Origin: Impatiens glandulifera
Taxonomy: Eukaryota > Streptophyta > Magnoliopsida > Ericales > Balsaminaceae
NCBI RefSeq assembly: GCF_907164915.1
Contig: NC_061865.1
Span: forward strand, 56,254,587-56,318,586
Direction: 5' to 3'
DNA length: 64,000 nucleotides
Translations under genes and position numbers: made by a program
Notes under the pieces: model-generated
The model's input: the letters and a program-made list of their open reading frames with translations, nothing else
What the model was told of the DNA's origin: nothing
Database searches by the model: none
In this document: one piece after another, positions 10,640 through 22,730 of the stretch
Layout of the letters: each line of letters begins with the position of its first letter
Position numbering within the stretch: position 1 is the stretch's first letter

Positions 10640-12110
10640 TTTAATAAAACTATTTTTCGTTTCTAATATTAGTTGTAAAATTTATTGTTGAATCCAATAT
10701 TAATTTCAAAATAATTTGAAATGAATCACTTGAATAGAAGATGGCAATACCTAATTTACATTAGACATTGTGTCCATCTGGCCGGATAGGTCTGTCAATT
10801 TTGATAATTATTTGAATTTTTTCAAATTCTATAGTATATATAGTTACATATACCAAAATTCGAGAAACAAGAACAGTTTCTAAAAACAATTTGGGGTCAT
10901 CTATTCGATCAAACAAAAGCAACAATATCACACCATCCAAATCATTCTCCGCCAATTATTTTAGAAAATGCGTGTATTACGACTATGCTCACTCGATTCA
11001 ATCGAGTGGACAAAGTAGTTGTTTTTCAGGTTCTAACCTTATGATGAACTAAGGTTCTCGTATTAAACATACTCTTGACTTGACTTACATGCGGGAAATT
11101 CATAGAAAAATTAGGGTTCGAGTTTTATTCGTCCCTTCAAAGCTTATTATGGAACCACTACCATCATAAATATAACATTTTCATAAACTCATCTGTACCT
11201 GATAATTTGCCATGCATTACAACTTATATGCTATTTATTATTTTTGGTGTTCTATATTGACTAACTCACTCAATCAACGTTACTATTTTTATTATCATGT
11301 ATGGTTTGGAGTTTTCATTATAAAATAGCTAGAGGCTATAAAAATAATATAGTTGTCAATTTCAGAATAGCTTTAATTTTCTAGTCTCGTGTTGTTTTTG
11401 TGTGACCGAAAACTCCAATTTATCACTCAAATTATAAAATTGACAACTATATTTTTATTCAATTTAATTGAGGGTGAAAACTCAAAATCTTGATCTTGAA
11501 GACACGAGTCCCTACCACTATTATTTTATTTCTTTACTATTTTCCATTTTAACACCATCAACAAATTCCTTCTTTAAATCAATCTTTATCGATATTTTAA
11601 CCCTAAGTCTAATATTTGTCATTCTTTAAATCAATCTTTAACTCGAAGTACAAAGTAAGCTCTCCTATCTCGAAAATCGAGATACGATAACCTTATTAAA
11701 AGTGCATGAGTTAGATTAATAAAATACGGATTAAATATACTCTTAAAAACCGATATTACTAAATATAGTCTTGAAGTAATATTTAATTAAATTACATAAT
11801 CAACTTTATTAAAGGTGTGGGGGATAGATGAATAAAACCGGTATTGATTGAGACTAAATCTAGTCTACAAAAAATATCCAACTAATTACATTTACTAATA
11901 ATCCATTTATATTTTCAATTAAATTACAAAACATTTTAGCAATTCCAATTTTTAACATAATATTATTATTTGATAAAATCAACCAATTTTCTTTCAATCT
12001 CTTCAACAATTACACAACAATAAATAATAAAAACTGTAACCACATGACAATACCATATTCCTTTACCAAGGAAGATGTTAGATACCATTAGAGCCCTTGG
12101 TTCGACCTCC
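10640..12110. other. B1-C1 spacer
   Basis: No coding region is supported. The sequence is paralogous to 17950-18280 plus 19200-19670, to 27300-28970 and to 57050-58075, which shows that the spacer was duplicated with the genes. A short low-quality open frame at 10761-10955 is not conserved in those paralogues. Confidence 0.6.
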
Positions 12111-12113
12111 TCT

Positions 12114-12494
12114 CTATACTAGATTGAGAACAAAGAAAATGGAATAACCAACAAAGGAAAACGCTTGGAGTCCATGAGAAGAACCTTTCGTGCCTTGGAT
12201 CTCGGATGCCCCACTAGTACTAATGGTACGAAAGCGAGGGCTTCTTCGAGGGCGTCTTCGTCCGGCAGTAACTTTTTCACTTCCTAAAAACGGAAAAACA
12301 TCAGCCCCCATTTGATCTCTTTTGGATTCTACTCTCGTGATATATGGAGTGTCCAGCCGAGTTGATTGAACCTCTTGTTCATGAAGAGCTGACAAAGTAG
12401 AAGTATGAAGAGCATAAATTGTAAGAGATTGATTAGATGAAAAGAAAAATATTGTGAGAGAGATGAAAATTGAGATCCTCAAGTAGATGTCCAT
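12114..12494 (-). CDS. C1: small secreted, tail-hydrophobic peptide precursor (126 aa)
   Basis: The signal peptide (MDIYLRISIFISLTIFFFSS to about TIYA) is followed by a Cys-free spacer with LHEQEVQSTRLDT, the acidic-to-FPFLGS block (RDQMGADVFPFLGSEKV), an Arg/Pro run (GRRRPRRSPRFR), the core STSGASEIQG and a small-residue linker GTKGSS. The last 22 residues are hydrophobic and end FFVLNLV. A tail of this kind after small residues suits a GPI-attachment signal as well as a membrane anchor. The TATA-like box is 61 bases upstream. Third gene of the first A-B-C trio. Function unknown. Confidence 0.75.
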   Translation of the reverse strand: MDIYLRISIFISLTIFFFSSNQSLTIYALHTSTLSALHEQEVQSTRLDTPYITRVESKRDQMGADVFPFLGSEKVTAGRRRPRRSPRFRTISTSGASEIQGTKGSSHGLQAFSFVGYSIFFVLNLV

Positions 12495-12554
12495 TTGAAA
12501 TTAGAGCAATAGAAGAATTGTGATGAATGATTTGCATTTGTTGTTTTTTATTTC

Positions 12555-12562
12555 TATTTAAA
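12555..12562 (-). promoter_or_regulatory. TATA-like box of C1
   Basis: TTTAAATA on the minus strand, 61 bases before the ATG. A decayed form of the C-subfamily palindrome (CCACGCTTGG, 12587-12596) lies just upstream. Confidence 0.55.
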
Positions 12563-12720
12563 GGAGGAGATGTCATCAAAGATGAACCACGCTTGGATTA
12601 ATGGATTATTTATATTTTTTTAGTAATTTCAACTACTAACAATTAATTAATAAATTAGAAAAAAAGCATCTTGATGAGTTTGACGATGCTGACCTCAAGT
12701 TAATAATGGGGTGCATTTCC

Positions 12721-12735
12721 AGCCTAGTCATAACA
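12721..12735 (-). promoter_or_regulatory. Conserved upstream element of C1
   Basis: AGCCTAGTCATAACA on the plus strand, about 230 bases before the ATG, shared by the B and C promoters. Confidence 0.45.
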
Positions 12736-13284
12736 TAACACACTATAACGTAAATGGAATTGTTTTCCTTATTTGATATTTTAATTTTAAAATATATTGT
12801 TGTACGTGATATTTCAATTTCAAAAGAATTTTATTATTATTGTAAAATTATTCATACTATGAAAATTGAGAACATGATATTAAGAAAAAAAAATGAAGAG
12901 ATTAATAAGTACGAAGGTTTTTAAAAAAGACGACATACACTCCACTCAACAGAATTTTAGAACAAATCTAAGAAAACGTTAAAATAATAGTGTTATAAAT
13001 TAGATGCATCAGTCTAATACAATCACGATAGATACAACCATTCTTTTCTAGCTAATTAATAATAATTAGTTATTCAAAAAAATAATAAGAATGATAATAT
13101 ATATATCCGAGGTCTCAATTCAAATCTCCCAACAAATAAAAACATTTGAATATCACTCCATTGATATTAGTTATGTTCCAAATTAAAAGAATTGAAAAGA
13201 ATAAAATTAAAGTCCAAGCTAAGTCAATATATTCAAAATTATCATACTCAAATTTTAAGATAAAAAATAAAATTCCCTAAAAGT

Positions 13285-16190
13285 ATTTGATACTCATGAA
13301 AAGGATTGATAATATTGAGAGGCTTTGTTTTGCCTAAACTAGCAGCTTAAAAATTTACGAAGTTGCTAAGCTCGTTTGTGGGATCATGTTCTGCTCTAGG
13401 GTTGATATTTTATGTCGTGAAACTTTAACAATTAATGGGGCGGAGGAAGTTTGTAATCTTTCTGAAAATTATATATGGATCTATCTAGTGAGCGAGTTGC
13501 ATTAATTGTGTAAAGAGGAGGAAATTGGGGTTAGACAATGTAGTAGAGTGATTTGGTTGTGTGAAGGTGATAAAAATATCAAGTATTTAATGACATCTCT
13601 AAAGCACAAACGAGAAATAATACTATAACTTGATATACATTGTGAGTGTCGTGCATTAGAACAAACCGACTATATATGCGGGTATTATTCAATTTTAAAA
13701 AGGATTGTTTTATGAAGCATTTCGGAGTAGATCAAAGCTAAATGACATCAATTTTATCTCTATAAATGTTAATGAGAAGTGCATGTTGGAAGCTCGTTTA
13801 TTTATCAAAGAGGTGGAGGCAACAATAATAGATTGTGGTAATGATAAGTCCCAGGGACGATGGTTTAATTTCATTTTTTTAAAAGGCTTGGCAGTTTCCT
13901 AAGGCTAATATCATGACAGATATTGATAATTTCTACCAATTCTTATGTTTTGAGAAAAGATGGAATTTTACATTGATTGTCCTCATTCATAAGGCATTTG
14001 GGACTATTGATGTGAAGAAATTCTAACTCATCAGTTTGGTTACGTCATTTTATAAAATTATCTCGAAATGTTTGTTAAACAGAATGCGTAGAGTTTTAGG
14101 TACAATTATCACTGGCAACCATATGTCTTTCATTAAAGGTTGTCAAATTTTTGATGTGGCATTGATCGCCAATAAGTGTATTGATTCGGTTGTACTTTTG
14201 TCAAACTCATTATCGAAAAAGTATAGGATCATTTTAATTGGGAGTTACTTTTTGATATTATGGTAGAGTGGGTATATAGAAGAAATTGATTGGATGGATA
14301 AAATTTTGCGTGTTGACAACGAAATCCTCCGATATTGTGAATGGGAGCTCTTAGAGGTTGTTCGAGAGTTCAAGGGGAGACTATCCCTTTTCTTATCTTT
14401 TATTGTTATGAAGGCCTCTCTAGAATGATGTTGATTGTTGAAAATGCGAGCCTCTTTTGTGGGGTGAAGTGTAGTTTAAGACGATCTCCATTCCCTATGA
14501 CTCACTTATGATTGTAGATGACACACTTTGTATGATTCAGGTTATTGAGAAAATGTTATGAACATTCGTGATATCCTTTAACGCGTGTTTGGGATTGCAT
14601 GTTAATTTGGATAAGTCTGATATTTTCTTCTCTAATTTGGTTTCGTCTTGAAAAGATTAGATTAACATTTATTTTGGGATTTAAAATTGAGATTTTTTCG
14701 TTTACGTATCTCAGGCTCCCCCTAGGTTTTAAGGCTAGCTACAAAACTTCTTAGGATTCAATCACCAGTAAGATGGAGAGAAAGCTTTCCATTTGTAAAA
14801 GTAAGATAATTTTTAAGGGTGATCGTTTAGTCCTTATCAAGAGCATTATTTCCCCAATACCAATTTTGATGTCTATGCTTGTCATCCAAAAGTGTATGGT
14901 CGTGAATATGGAGATAATAGTGTGTAAATTCTTATGGGATTGTCTATTTTCTCATTTTCTCATGTAGTGAGTTGGGATAAAATTAAATTAATAAAAAACA
15001 AGGGGGTTGGGCATCCACGATTTTGTGGCTTTCAATAAAGCCTTATTATCTAAATGGTGTATTGGATTTACATCTAAGTAAGAACGTATTTAGGCTAAAT
15101 TGATTAAATATAAATATGGTCGGAATAAGTCTAGTTGGTTCACCAAGAAATCTTATAAACCCGTAGGATGCAATATTTTGGGTAGTATTTATGTAATGTG
15201 GAAAGTTTATCGGGAGCATTCAATTTTTATTGTGGATGATAAACGTTCGATTAGTTTTTAGGACGACATTTAGTGTGGTGTTAAATGTTTTGACGAATGT
15301 TTTTTCCGAGCTTTCTTATATTTCTATTTGTAGAGATACATCAGTAAATATATGTTTGACATTCAATCTAGTGATTTTGTTAACCGTGTCAGATATAGAA
15401 AAAGTTTGAATAGAGAGAAAAACATGTATAATGATAGACTTTTGTTCATGATTAGAAATAAGAGGTTAAACATGTTTTCTTTATATTCTATGCGGTAGCG
15501 TGATTTAAATAACTTTTATTTGAGACATTGTTATACTTTGTTAAATAAAATTAGTCCGATTGAACTTTATTGGGAAAAATTATGAGAGTCTCAGATGCCT
15601 ACCAAAATCTATTTTTTTTGGTTAGAGTGTTATTTACGACGGATTACTCACTAATGATAGATATATGCGGAAATATATGATTATTATGAGTCGTATGTGT
15701 TACAAAAAGGTGGAGACGGTTTCTCATATAATTTTACATTGTCATGTTGTTGCAAATATATGAAGTCTTTTGTGATATTTGACCGGAATCTAATGAATTA
15801 TGTTGGAGATCGTCGGTGGATATTCGGAGGCATGGTTCGGGAAAACTAAAAAAGTGAGAAAATAGCTCTTTATCCATATAATTATTTGTTGGACTATCTG
15901 GTCGCAAAGAAATAAAAAAACATTTAATAACTAAAATAGATCGTTAAAGATTATGCACAATATTATTATCATGACGATGTCGGAGATTATATCTGAAAAT
16001 TCATGGATTCATGTAGAGACTTTATTGCTTTTCTCAAAGACTTTGAGCCAATTAATTATTTTTCTGTTTTTAATTTGTACTCAATTTTTTTAACTTTTTT
16101 TTTTTCATTTTATGTTTTTGAAGTTGTACTTAAATAATTTATTTTATTAAATGAGTAATTTTAAAAAATAAACAAACAAATCCAAATCAA
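13285..16190 (+). mobile_element. Degenerate plant LINE (non-LTR retrotransposon), 3' part
   Basis: Interrupted frames read through a LINE reverse transcriptase in order: FRSRSKLNDINF and a KEVEATIIDCGNDKSQG segment (13705-13850), SFYKIISKCLLNRMRRVLG (about 14045-14100), the catalytic box as VDD (14514-14522, normally F/YADD), LGLHVNLDKSDIFFSN (about 14592-14636), then RKLSICKSKIIFKGDRLVLI (14776-14835). A C-terminal zf-RVT-like segment with a KVETVSHIILHCHVV motif follows (about 15705-15750). Many stops and shifts exclude function. Endonuclease and ORF1 are missing, so the copy is 5'-truncated as is usual for LINEs. Its A-rich 3' end abuts the broken A2 gene. Confidence 0.85.
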
Positions 16191-16194
16191 AACA

Positions 16195-16548
16195 AATATT
16201 TGTACAACTAAAACAGAATCTAACATGCTTCTCCGCATTTGGGACACCCCGCCAGAACTACCACCACCACGCACACGACCACCCCTTCTTACAACGACCC
16301 TCGTTTGATGACTTCCTGCAAAGGGAAAGACTTTGTCCATCTGATTGTTCTCCGGCTGCATATCCTCAAAATTATTAGAAATCGGAGGGTCGAATTGTCC
16401 TTTGGATACGCAATTGAGTGAATTTTTATTGCAATCATGATGAGACGAGTTAGGAATAGGAAGAGCAAAAACTGTAATAGATTGACGAGAAAGGAAGGCA
16501 AGAATTAAAAAAATGGTGAAAAAAGGAGTAATAATGTCATCGCCATGA
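16195..16548 (-). pseudogene. A2: peptide precursor, frameshifted and cut at its 3' end
   Basis: The ATG at 16548 (MAMTLLLLFS) aligns with A1, but one base is missing in the signal peptide and the frame stops within a few codons. The correct frame resumes and encodes SRQSITVFALP, the Cys pair in HDCNKNSLNCVSKGQL, the acidic block, RRGGRVRGGG and the core SSGGVSQMRRS. The hydrophobic tail stops matching at about 16195, where the LINE begins. The TATA box is mutated (TATAAGTA near 16602-16609). Two independent breaks and a changed promoter make it a pseudogene. Confidence 0.8.
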
Positions 16549-17367
16549 GCTAGAAGAAAAGATTGAGTAATGAATATGGATTTACATTGACGCTATTGCT
16601 ACTTATAGGATGAGAGATATCAAATGAAAAAATGGTATTAATTAATAAATTTGAATATTAATCGCACAATACCCTCATCATGCATCCCTCAAAATCAATT
16701 TCCTTTTTTTTATTATTATAAAATAATTATAATGATACTAATTTGATCTTCCTATCAAATATGAGTTGATTTTCTTGCGTCAGCCTCAGCCTCAGCCTGG
16801 CATACCAAATATATTTCTCTTAATTTATTTATATGGTCCAATTTTTTTCTTTTTTATTTGAATTGTCCTTCTTTTAATATATGAAGATAGTATTATCCCA
16901 CCGTCACAAGTTTTATTGTGACATTTAATCCCTTAGACATTTATTCTTATCACTTACCTATCTTAGTGAGTTTTGAATTGTTGTGTTTTGAATTTTTATT
17001 TTTTTTAAATCATTGCAAGAACAAAATATCATTTCAAAATTAGTTAATCAGATAAAACAATAATGCATATTTATTTTGTTAAATTTGTTATGATTTTAGG
17101 TGTATAAAAATATTAGTAATTGGAGACTTAGTTGAAAGTGAGCTCAATACAAACTGCTATAAAGAATTTTACTAAAAAATGGTCTTTTACAAAATATTTT
17201 TTGCAATTCCAATATTTATCATAATAATTAAGTAGTTAATAAAATCAACCCAATTTATTTCAATCTCTTAAACAATTACATAACCATAAACAATAAACAA
17301 AATCAAACAAATCACTTTAAGAGATTATTATTTTGAACGCGTAATCTCAATTGTATTAATAACAACA

Positions 17368-17763
17368 TTACTTTACTAGATTGAGAATAAAGAAGATGGA
17401 ATACCCAACAAAAGCAATCGCTGGGAACACAGAAGAAGAAGCTATCAGGCCTCCTTGAATTTCAGATGTCCCACTTCTAGTAAAATTGTTACGGATTGGA
17501 CGACGACGTCTAAGTGTTACATTTTGACTTTCTAAAAAGGAAAAACCAGTGGCGCCCATTTGATCATTTTTGGACTCGACACAAGTGTCATGTAATTTTC
17601 TTTTTGATACATACCCTAAGGTGGCTTCATTGCATTTAAGCCCGGTAGGAAGTGCAGAAATCGTAAAAGATCTATCACAAAAAAAGAAAATTATTATTAA
17701 TGTCAAAGAGATGTAAAGAGAGATTCTCAGGGACATATCCATATGGTTCTGAGTGGTTTGCAT
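17368..17763 (-). CDS. B2: small secreted, tail-hydrophobic peptide precursor (up to 131 aa)
   Basis: This is the only intact B copy. Two starts are possible: the ATG at 17763 (MQTTQ) or the eighth codon at 17742 (MDMSLRISLYISL). The second aligns with the C subfamily and lies 45 bases from the TATA-like box, so 17742 is preferred. A signal peptide ends near TISA. One Cys (KCNEATLGYVSKRKL) remains of the D/A pair, with a second in HDTCVESK. FSFLES replaces FPFLGS, then come NVTLRRRRP, the core RSGTSEIQGG and a hydrophobic tail ending ILNLVK. Function unknown. Confidence 0.75.
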   Translation of the reverse strand: MQTTQNHMDMSLRISLYISLTLIIIFFFCDRSFTISALPTGLKCNEATLGYVSKRKLHDTCVESKNDQMGATGFSFLESQNVTLRRRRPIRNNFTRSGTSEIQGGLIASSSVFPAIAFVGYSIFFILNLVK

Positions 17764-17786
17764 TAGTTGTTATTGTTCTTTGTTTC

Positions 17787-17794
17787 TATTTAAA
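17787..17794 (-). promoter_or_regulatory. TATA-like box of B2
   Basis: TTTAAATA on the minus strand. It is only 24 bases from the ATG at 17763 but 45 from the ATG at 17742, which favours the inner start. Confidence 0.55.
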
Positions 17795-17930
17795 GGAGAA
17801 GTTGTAAAAGATGAAAAACTCGGTGGGGACATATTTATTATGACATTTATAAGTTGTACCAACAACTAAAAGAAAAATCAATATTAGTAAAGATGTAGAC
17901 ACAATTCAATAATGGCAGGGCTACATTTTA

Positions 17931-17945
17931 AGCCTAGTCATAGCA
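17931..17945 (-). promoter_or_regulatory. Conserved upstream element of B2
   Basis: AGCCTAGTCATAGCA on the plus strand, about 190 bases before the inner B2 ATG, matching the element at B1 and the C genes. Confidence 0.45.
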
Positions 17946-18284
17946 CACTAATTAATAACTTTAATAAAACAATTTTTCATTTTTTATATTAGTTGTAAAA
18001 TTTATTGTTGAATCCCATATCAATTTCAAAATAATTTGAAATGAATCACTTGAATAGAAGATGTCAATACCTACGTAACTACGTTTATATTAAACATTGT
18101 GTCCATCTGGCCAGATAGGTATGTCAATTTTGATAATTAATTGAATTTTTTCAAATTCTATAGTATAGTTACATATATCAAAATTCGAGAAACAAAAGCT
18201 GTTTCCAAAAACAATTTGCTGTCATCTATTCGATTAAACAAAAGTAACAATATCACACCATCCAAATCATTCCCCGCCAATTAT

Positions 18285-19199
18285 AATTAATTTACTACAT
18301 TTTAAAATATAATTTATCTATAAACTAATTCATAATTATATTATTTTTATTTTAAATATAATATTTTATTTTATACTAACAATATTTTTTAATATTTATA
18401 ATAATAAATAAATTTATAAGAAAATATAAATTAATATTAATAAACAAGTTAAAATAGTTACATTGGTTTGATTCGGTATTTAGATAAAGAATTTGATATC
18501 CTTACTCAAGAACCTAACAAATCTCCTAAAATTGATGTTGATGTAAGTTCTCTTAAACTTGATCCAGCATTACGTATTCCGATATGAAAATATTCTTTTA
18601 ATCAAAGGGATGAAATTAAACGAGCTTATATCAAGATGGGGTCATATCAACCTATTAAGGATGAGTACCCGCCGACCAAATTTGGAAATCAAAATCGACG
18701 GTTCTAAAGTCATTGGTTTAAGAAATTTACTTGGTTAAAATACTCTCCTTTGAAAGATGCTGCTTTTTGTTTCTCATGTTTTTTGTTTGAACATAAGCAA
18801 CCCTAAAACCTACATTTACAATAGATGGATTCAAATATTGAAAGCGAGTTAATGATGGGGATAAATGCTCTTTTGTTATGCATATAGAATGTAATATTTC
18901 ACCATATAATAGGGCAGTTGAATATTTTGATAATCTAATGAATATTCTTGTCATATTGACAAAGTACTGAATGCACAGTCTTCAAATGAAAAACAAAATA
19001 ACAGATTACGGCTTACAGCAACTATTGAAAGCACTCGGTGACTCACTTTGCAAGTGTGTGCATTGAGAGGGCATGATGAGTCTCCATCTTCGAATAATCG
19101 TGGAAATTTTATTGGAAAAAAAGCGGAGCATAGAAAGTTAAATCTGAGATGTAAGTTGAAGTCAGTCCCAAATAATTTTGCATCCTAGCTCCGTCCCTG
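18285..19199 (+). mobile_element. hAT element fossil with transposase N-terminal remnant
   Basis: From about 18470 broken frames read RYLDKEFDILTQEPNKSPKI, LDPALRIPI, QRDEIKRAYIKMGSYQP, FGNQNRRF, HWFKKFTWLKYSPLKDAAFC and FSCFLFEHKQP. Near 19050-19110 is RGHDESPSSNNRGNF in mixed frames. These are the hallmarks of TTF-type zinc-finger hAT transposases. The right end, TCCTAGCTCCGTCCCTG, is a hAT terminal repeat (reverse CAGGGACGGAGCTAGGA). The left terminus and the catalytic and dimerisation parts are missing. It replaces part of the B-C spacer seen at 10966-11650. The minus-strand open frame at 18727-18954 is a shadow. Confidence 0.8.
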
Positions 19200-19678
19200 A
19201 GTCCAATTATTAACTTAATTGGAAGTACAAAGTAAGCTCTCTTATCACAAAAATTGAGATACAGTAACCTTATTTAAATTACATGAGTTATATTAATAAA
19301 ATACGGATTAAATCTACTCTTAAAAACTTATATTACGCATGACTAAATATAGTCTAGAAGAAATATTTAATTAAATTACATAATCAACTTTATTAAAGGT
19401 GTGGGGATAGATGAATAAAACCGGTATTGATAGAGACTAAATATACTCTACAAAAATATCCAACAAAATTACATTTACTAATAATCCATTTGTATTTTCA
19501 ATTAAATTACAAAACATTTTAGCAATTCCAATATTTAACATAATATTAATATTTGAAAAAATCAACCAATTTTCTTTCAATCTCTTCAACAATTACACAC
19601 CAAGAAATAATAATAAAAATTCAGTCACATGACAGATGTTAGATATATACCATTAGAACCCTTGGGTCGACCTCCTCC

Positions 19679-20077
19679 CTATACTAGATTGAGAAGAAAG
19701 AAAACAGAATAACTAACAAAGGTAAACACTTGGAGTCCAAGAGAAGAACCTTTCGTGCCTTGTATCTCGGATGCCCCACTAGTACTATTGGTACGAACTC
19801 GAGGGCGTCGTCTTCGAGGGCGTCGTCTTCGAGGGCGTGTTCTTCTGACAGTAACTTTTTGACTTCCTAAAAACGGAAAAACATCGGGCCCCATTAGATC
19901 TCTTTTGGATTCTACTCTCTTGATATATGGAGTTTCCAACCGAGTTGATTGAACCTCCTGTCCATGAAGAGCTGACAAAGTAGAAGTATGAAGAGCATAA
20001 ATTGTAAGAGATTGATTAGATGAAAAGAAGAATATTGTGAGAGAGATGAAAATTGATAGCCTCAAGTAGATGTCCAT
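19679..20077 (-). CDS. C2: peptide precursor with an expanded Arg/Pro run and a lost promoter
   Basis: The 132-residue frame is intact and close to C1: signal peptide, LHGQEVQSTRLET, RDLMGPDVFPFLGSQKVTV, then an Arg/Pro tract lengthened by a tandem repeat of the RRRPR-encoding sequence (19799-19853), the core NSTSGASEIQG and the hydrophobic tail. Similarity to the other C genes stops abruptly at about 20099, 22 bases upstream of the ATG. The TATA-like box and the upstream elements are missing and replaced by unrelated AT-rich DNA. The coding part looks functional, but transcription is doubtful unless another promoter has been acquired. Confidence 0.65.
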   Translation of the reverse strand: MDIYLRLSIFISLTIFFFSSNQSLTIYALHTSTLSALHGQEVQSTRLETPYIKRVESKRDLMGPDVFPFLGSQKVTVRRTRPRRRRPRRRRPRVRTNSTSGASEIQGTKGSSLGLQVFTFVSYSVFFLLNLV

Positions 20078-20099
20078 TTGAAATTAGAGCAATAAAAGA

Positions 20100-20673
20100 A
20101 TTCGGAAGTGTCAGAATATAGAAAAGAAGTATGTATTGAATGGTTATATTTCATAATATACATTATATGTAACTTAAAAATGTAATTAAAAGTAATCTAA
20201 TAGTATAAAATAATAATGATATTATCACAATTTATCATATTGATATAATATGTTACAGATATATTATTTTATATTTTAATAATATTATTATCTTATATTT
20301 TTAAAGTGAGAATAATGTTATTTTTTATTTAGTAAGACAAATATGATTAAACTAAATAAAAATAAATTAAGGGAAGAATTTGTTTGATAAATATTTAGAA
20401 TAAGCTATACAAAAACAAAGTATCAACTTTCTTTAATACATATGATTGATTTTGATTTGTGACAAAATAATTTTATTTTTAGCAAATAAATTCATATGTT
20501 ATTTATATATAATTTTATTATTAAATATTTCCTTAACGTTTTAGATATGCCACAATTATATATATATATATATATATATAATAATTTATATTTTAATATT
20601 ATTAATTAAATAAAATGAAATAAAATTATTAATATAATAACATAATTAATAAAATTAACATACTTTAGTTGGT

Positions 20674-20704
<31 letters not shown>

Positions 20705-21090
20705 ATACTTAAAATAACATAACAAGGTCCCCATTAATTATATTTCATGTTTAAGACTTTGATTCAAATCCCAAAATATACAAATTTAAATTTTAAAGAA
20801 TACATTCTTATTTATAAATATATTTTTTATTTCCTAATTATTTTTCTCTCATTATATATATATATATTCTCACTAATAATATAAAAAATATATTTTTTTT
20901 ATCAATAATTTATATATATATATATATTAATTACATGTATTTACCTTTTATATATATTATATTATTTTTCATCATTAATTTTATATAAATATATTTTATC
21001 TTTTATTATATATTTTTTCTCTATCATATATTTATATATAATTTTTCTTTATTAGTATAAATAACTTTTTTGGTTAATATAAAAATTAAT
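20100..21090. other. AT-rich DNA replacing the C2 upstream region
   Basis: Unrelated to the other C upstream regions. It holds (AT)n runs at about 20560-20581 and 20674-20698 and further TA-rich patches to 20940. No gene is supported. Confidence 0.6.
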
Positions 21091-21094
21091 AGTA

Positions 21095-21700
21095 GTTGGT
21101 TTGACGAGAATTTGAAAATGTGAGGTCACGAAATGAATGTTAGGTGGTGGGTGGTTTGTCGAATGTGGGATCGAAATTAATGGTTGGTTTAACGAGCATT
21201 TGAAAGTGTGAGGTCACGAGATAGAGGTCGGGTAGTGGATGGTTTGTTGAGTGTGAGGTCGAAATTAGTGGTTGGTTTGACGAGCATTTGGAAGTGTGAG
21301 GTCACGAGATGAAGGTTGAGTGGTGGTTAGTAGTTGGTTTGACGTTGGATAAGAGGTTTGTGATCAATTGGGATTGGTTGTTGATTTGTTGAGGTGAGAG
21401 TAAAGAGAGGTCGTCTAAGATTGGTGAGTGGTTTGTCGAGGGATAAAGAGACATATGAAAAAATGTGAGTCACAAGATTAAGGTCAGTGGGTGATTAGCC
21501 GAGGAGATAAAGAAACATATGAAAAAGTGTGAGTCACATGATAAAAATTAATTGAGGGTTAGTGGTTAAGTTGAACTAGTTATAAGAGGTGTGTCTTCAA
21601 TTGAAGTCGACTAAGATTGGTGGGTGGGTAACGAAGGAATAAAAATGACATATGAAAAAATGTGAGTCAAAAGATGATGGTCAATTGATGAGTTAAGTAA
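21095..21700. repeat. Diverged tandem repeats with GTGAGGTCACGAGAT motif
   Basis: Three units of about 87-88 bases begin at about 21095, 21182 and 21270, each with TGGTTTGACGAGCATTTG and GTGAGGTCACGA. They are followed to 21700 by a looser series with ACATATGAAAAAATGTGAGT and GTGAGTCACAAGAT motifs. No open frame spans the block. Origin unknown. Confidence 0.7.
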
Positions 21701-22189
21701 GGTGTTGATAAAATAAAATATATGTTAACATTAAGTAAGATTAAACTTATTTTTTTCAAACTAAAATTAATTTTAAATTAGTTAAATTTAAATAATATTA
21801 CTTTTATCTAAGATATTTATAAATGAATAATATTTTATATATGTAAAATGGACAGAGTATAGACAATACAAGTTCGTATAACCTTGCTAGGAAAAAGTTT
21901 AGTTTGTTTTCACTGCTTAAATGATCTCACCTCCGTAAATAATTGCTAAGTGCCAGATTGCAATTAGTTTAATTTAACATAATAAAGTTTTCTTAATAAA
22001 AATTAAATTAAATAATTTTTTTTATCGAATTAATAAATATATATTATTTTAAAGTTTATTACATTATTTTTATAAATAAATATTTTTTTTTTTGAAAAAT
22101 AATAATTAAAATTTAGCTTATATTATTAATACCATTATGTATGAAGTGATAGTTTAAATATATTATTTATTTATATACATATATTGGCT

Positions 22190-22730
22190 TAATTTGACGT
22201 CTATGAGGAGATCGACAGGAAGGGTGAAGAAAGAAGTCTCTTTCTCTCTCCTGAATGAGGCTAGGGAAAGAGGTCGGAATTCTTCTCCGGAGGGTCGTTG
22301 CCCCTCTTTCACCGTGACTATTTTCCGGTCATCGGAGCCGATGATTTCAGATCTGAAAGTAAACCCATCTTCTTCATTTTCATCTTCCTGCTTATTCAAC
22401 AACCCTCTGATGAGTGTGTGCGTTTTTATCTCTCTCTTTTCTTTTCAATCTTCTCCTTCACATATAAATATATATATGTGCATGCATGTTTCCATGGCTG
22501 TGATTGTAAAGTACTACTCATGAGGCAGTGAAGATGAATTGATTCTATGGAGAGAGTTCAGGTGTGTGGAAACAGAGAAGTGGCAACCCGGTTCCTTGGC
22601 GGGGCAACCCGATACCCTTATTATAAGCGGTTGCAGCCATGGTTGGGCAAACAATCTTTTCTGTTTCTCCACCACCGTTTTCTAAACCAGATCTGAGCCT
22701 CCCTCTCCTTCATCAAGATTAATTATTTTA
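22190..22730. repeat. R repeat, copy 1
   Basis: Starts at TTTGACGTCTATGAGGAG and ends near AAACCAGATCTGAGCCTC. Within it are a segment open in more than one frame (22194-22523 plus, 22163-22402 minus) and the core GCAACCCGGTTCCTTGGCGG followed by GCAGCCATGGTTGG. The frames are not kept in the other copies, so I do not call a protein. Copies at 33455, 35905, 51600 and 60980 share both halves. It stands left of the D2 pseudogene. Confidence 0.7.

Noticed and set aside
10761..10955. 64-codon minus frame in the B1-C1 spacer
   Set aside because: The paralogous segment at 18100-18290 does not keep it open, and it has no recognisable features.
12114..12494. Assignment of the array proteins to SCOOP, PIP, CEP or IDA peptides
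   Set aside because: The Ser/Gly core is reminiscent of S-x-S or SGPS motifs, but these families end at or near the motif and lack a hydrophobic tail. The similarity is too short to name the genes.
22163..22531. Overlapping 77-109-codon frames in R copy 1, and their counterparts in other copies
   Set aside because: Frames on both strands overlap, shift between copies and have different ends. They reflect a GC-richer repeat, not a conserved protein.
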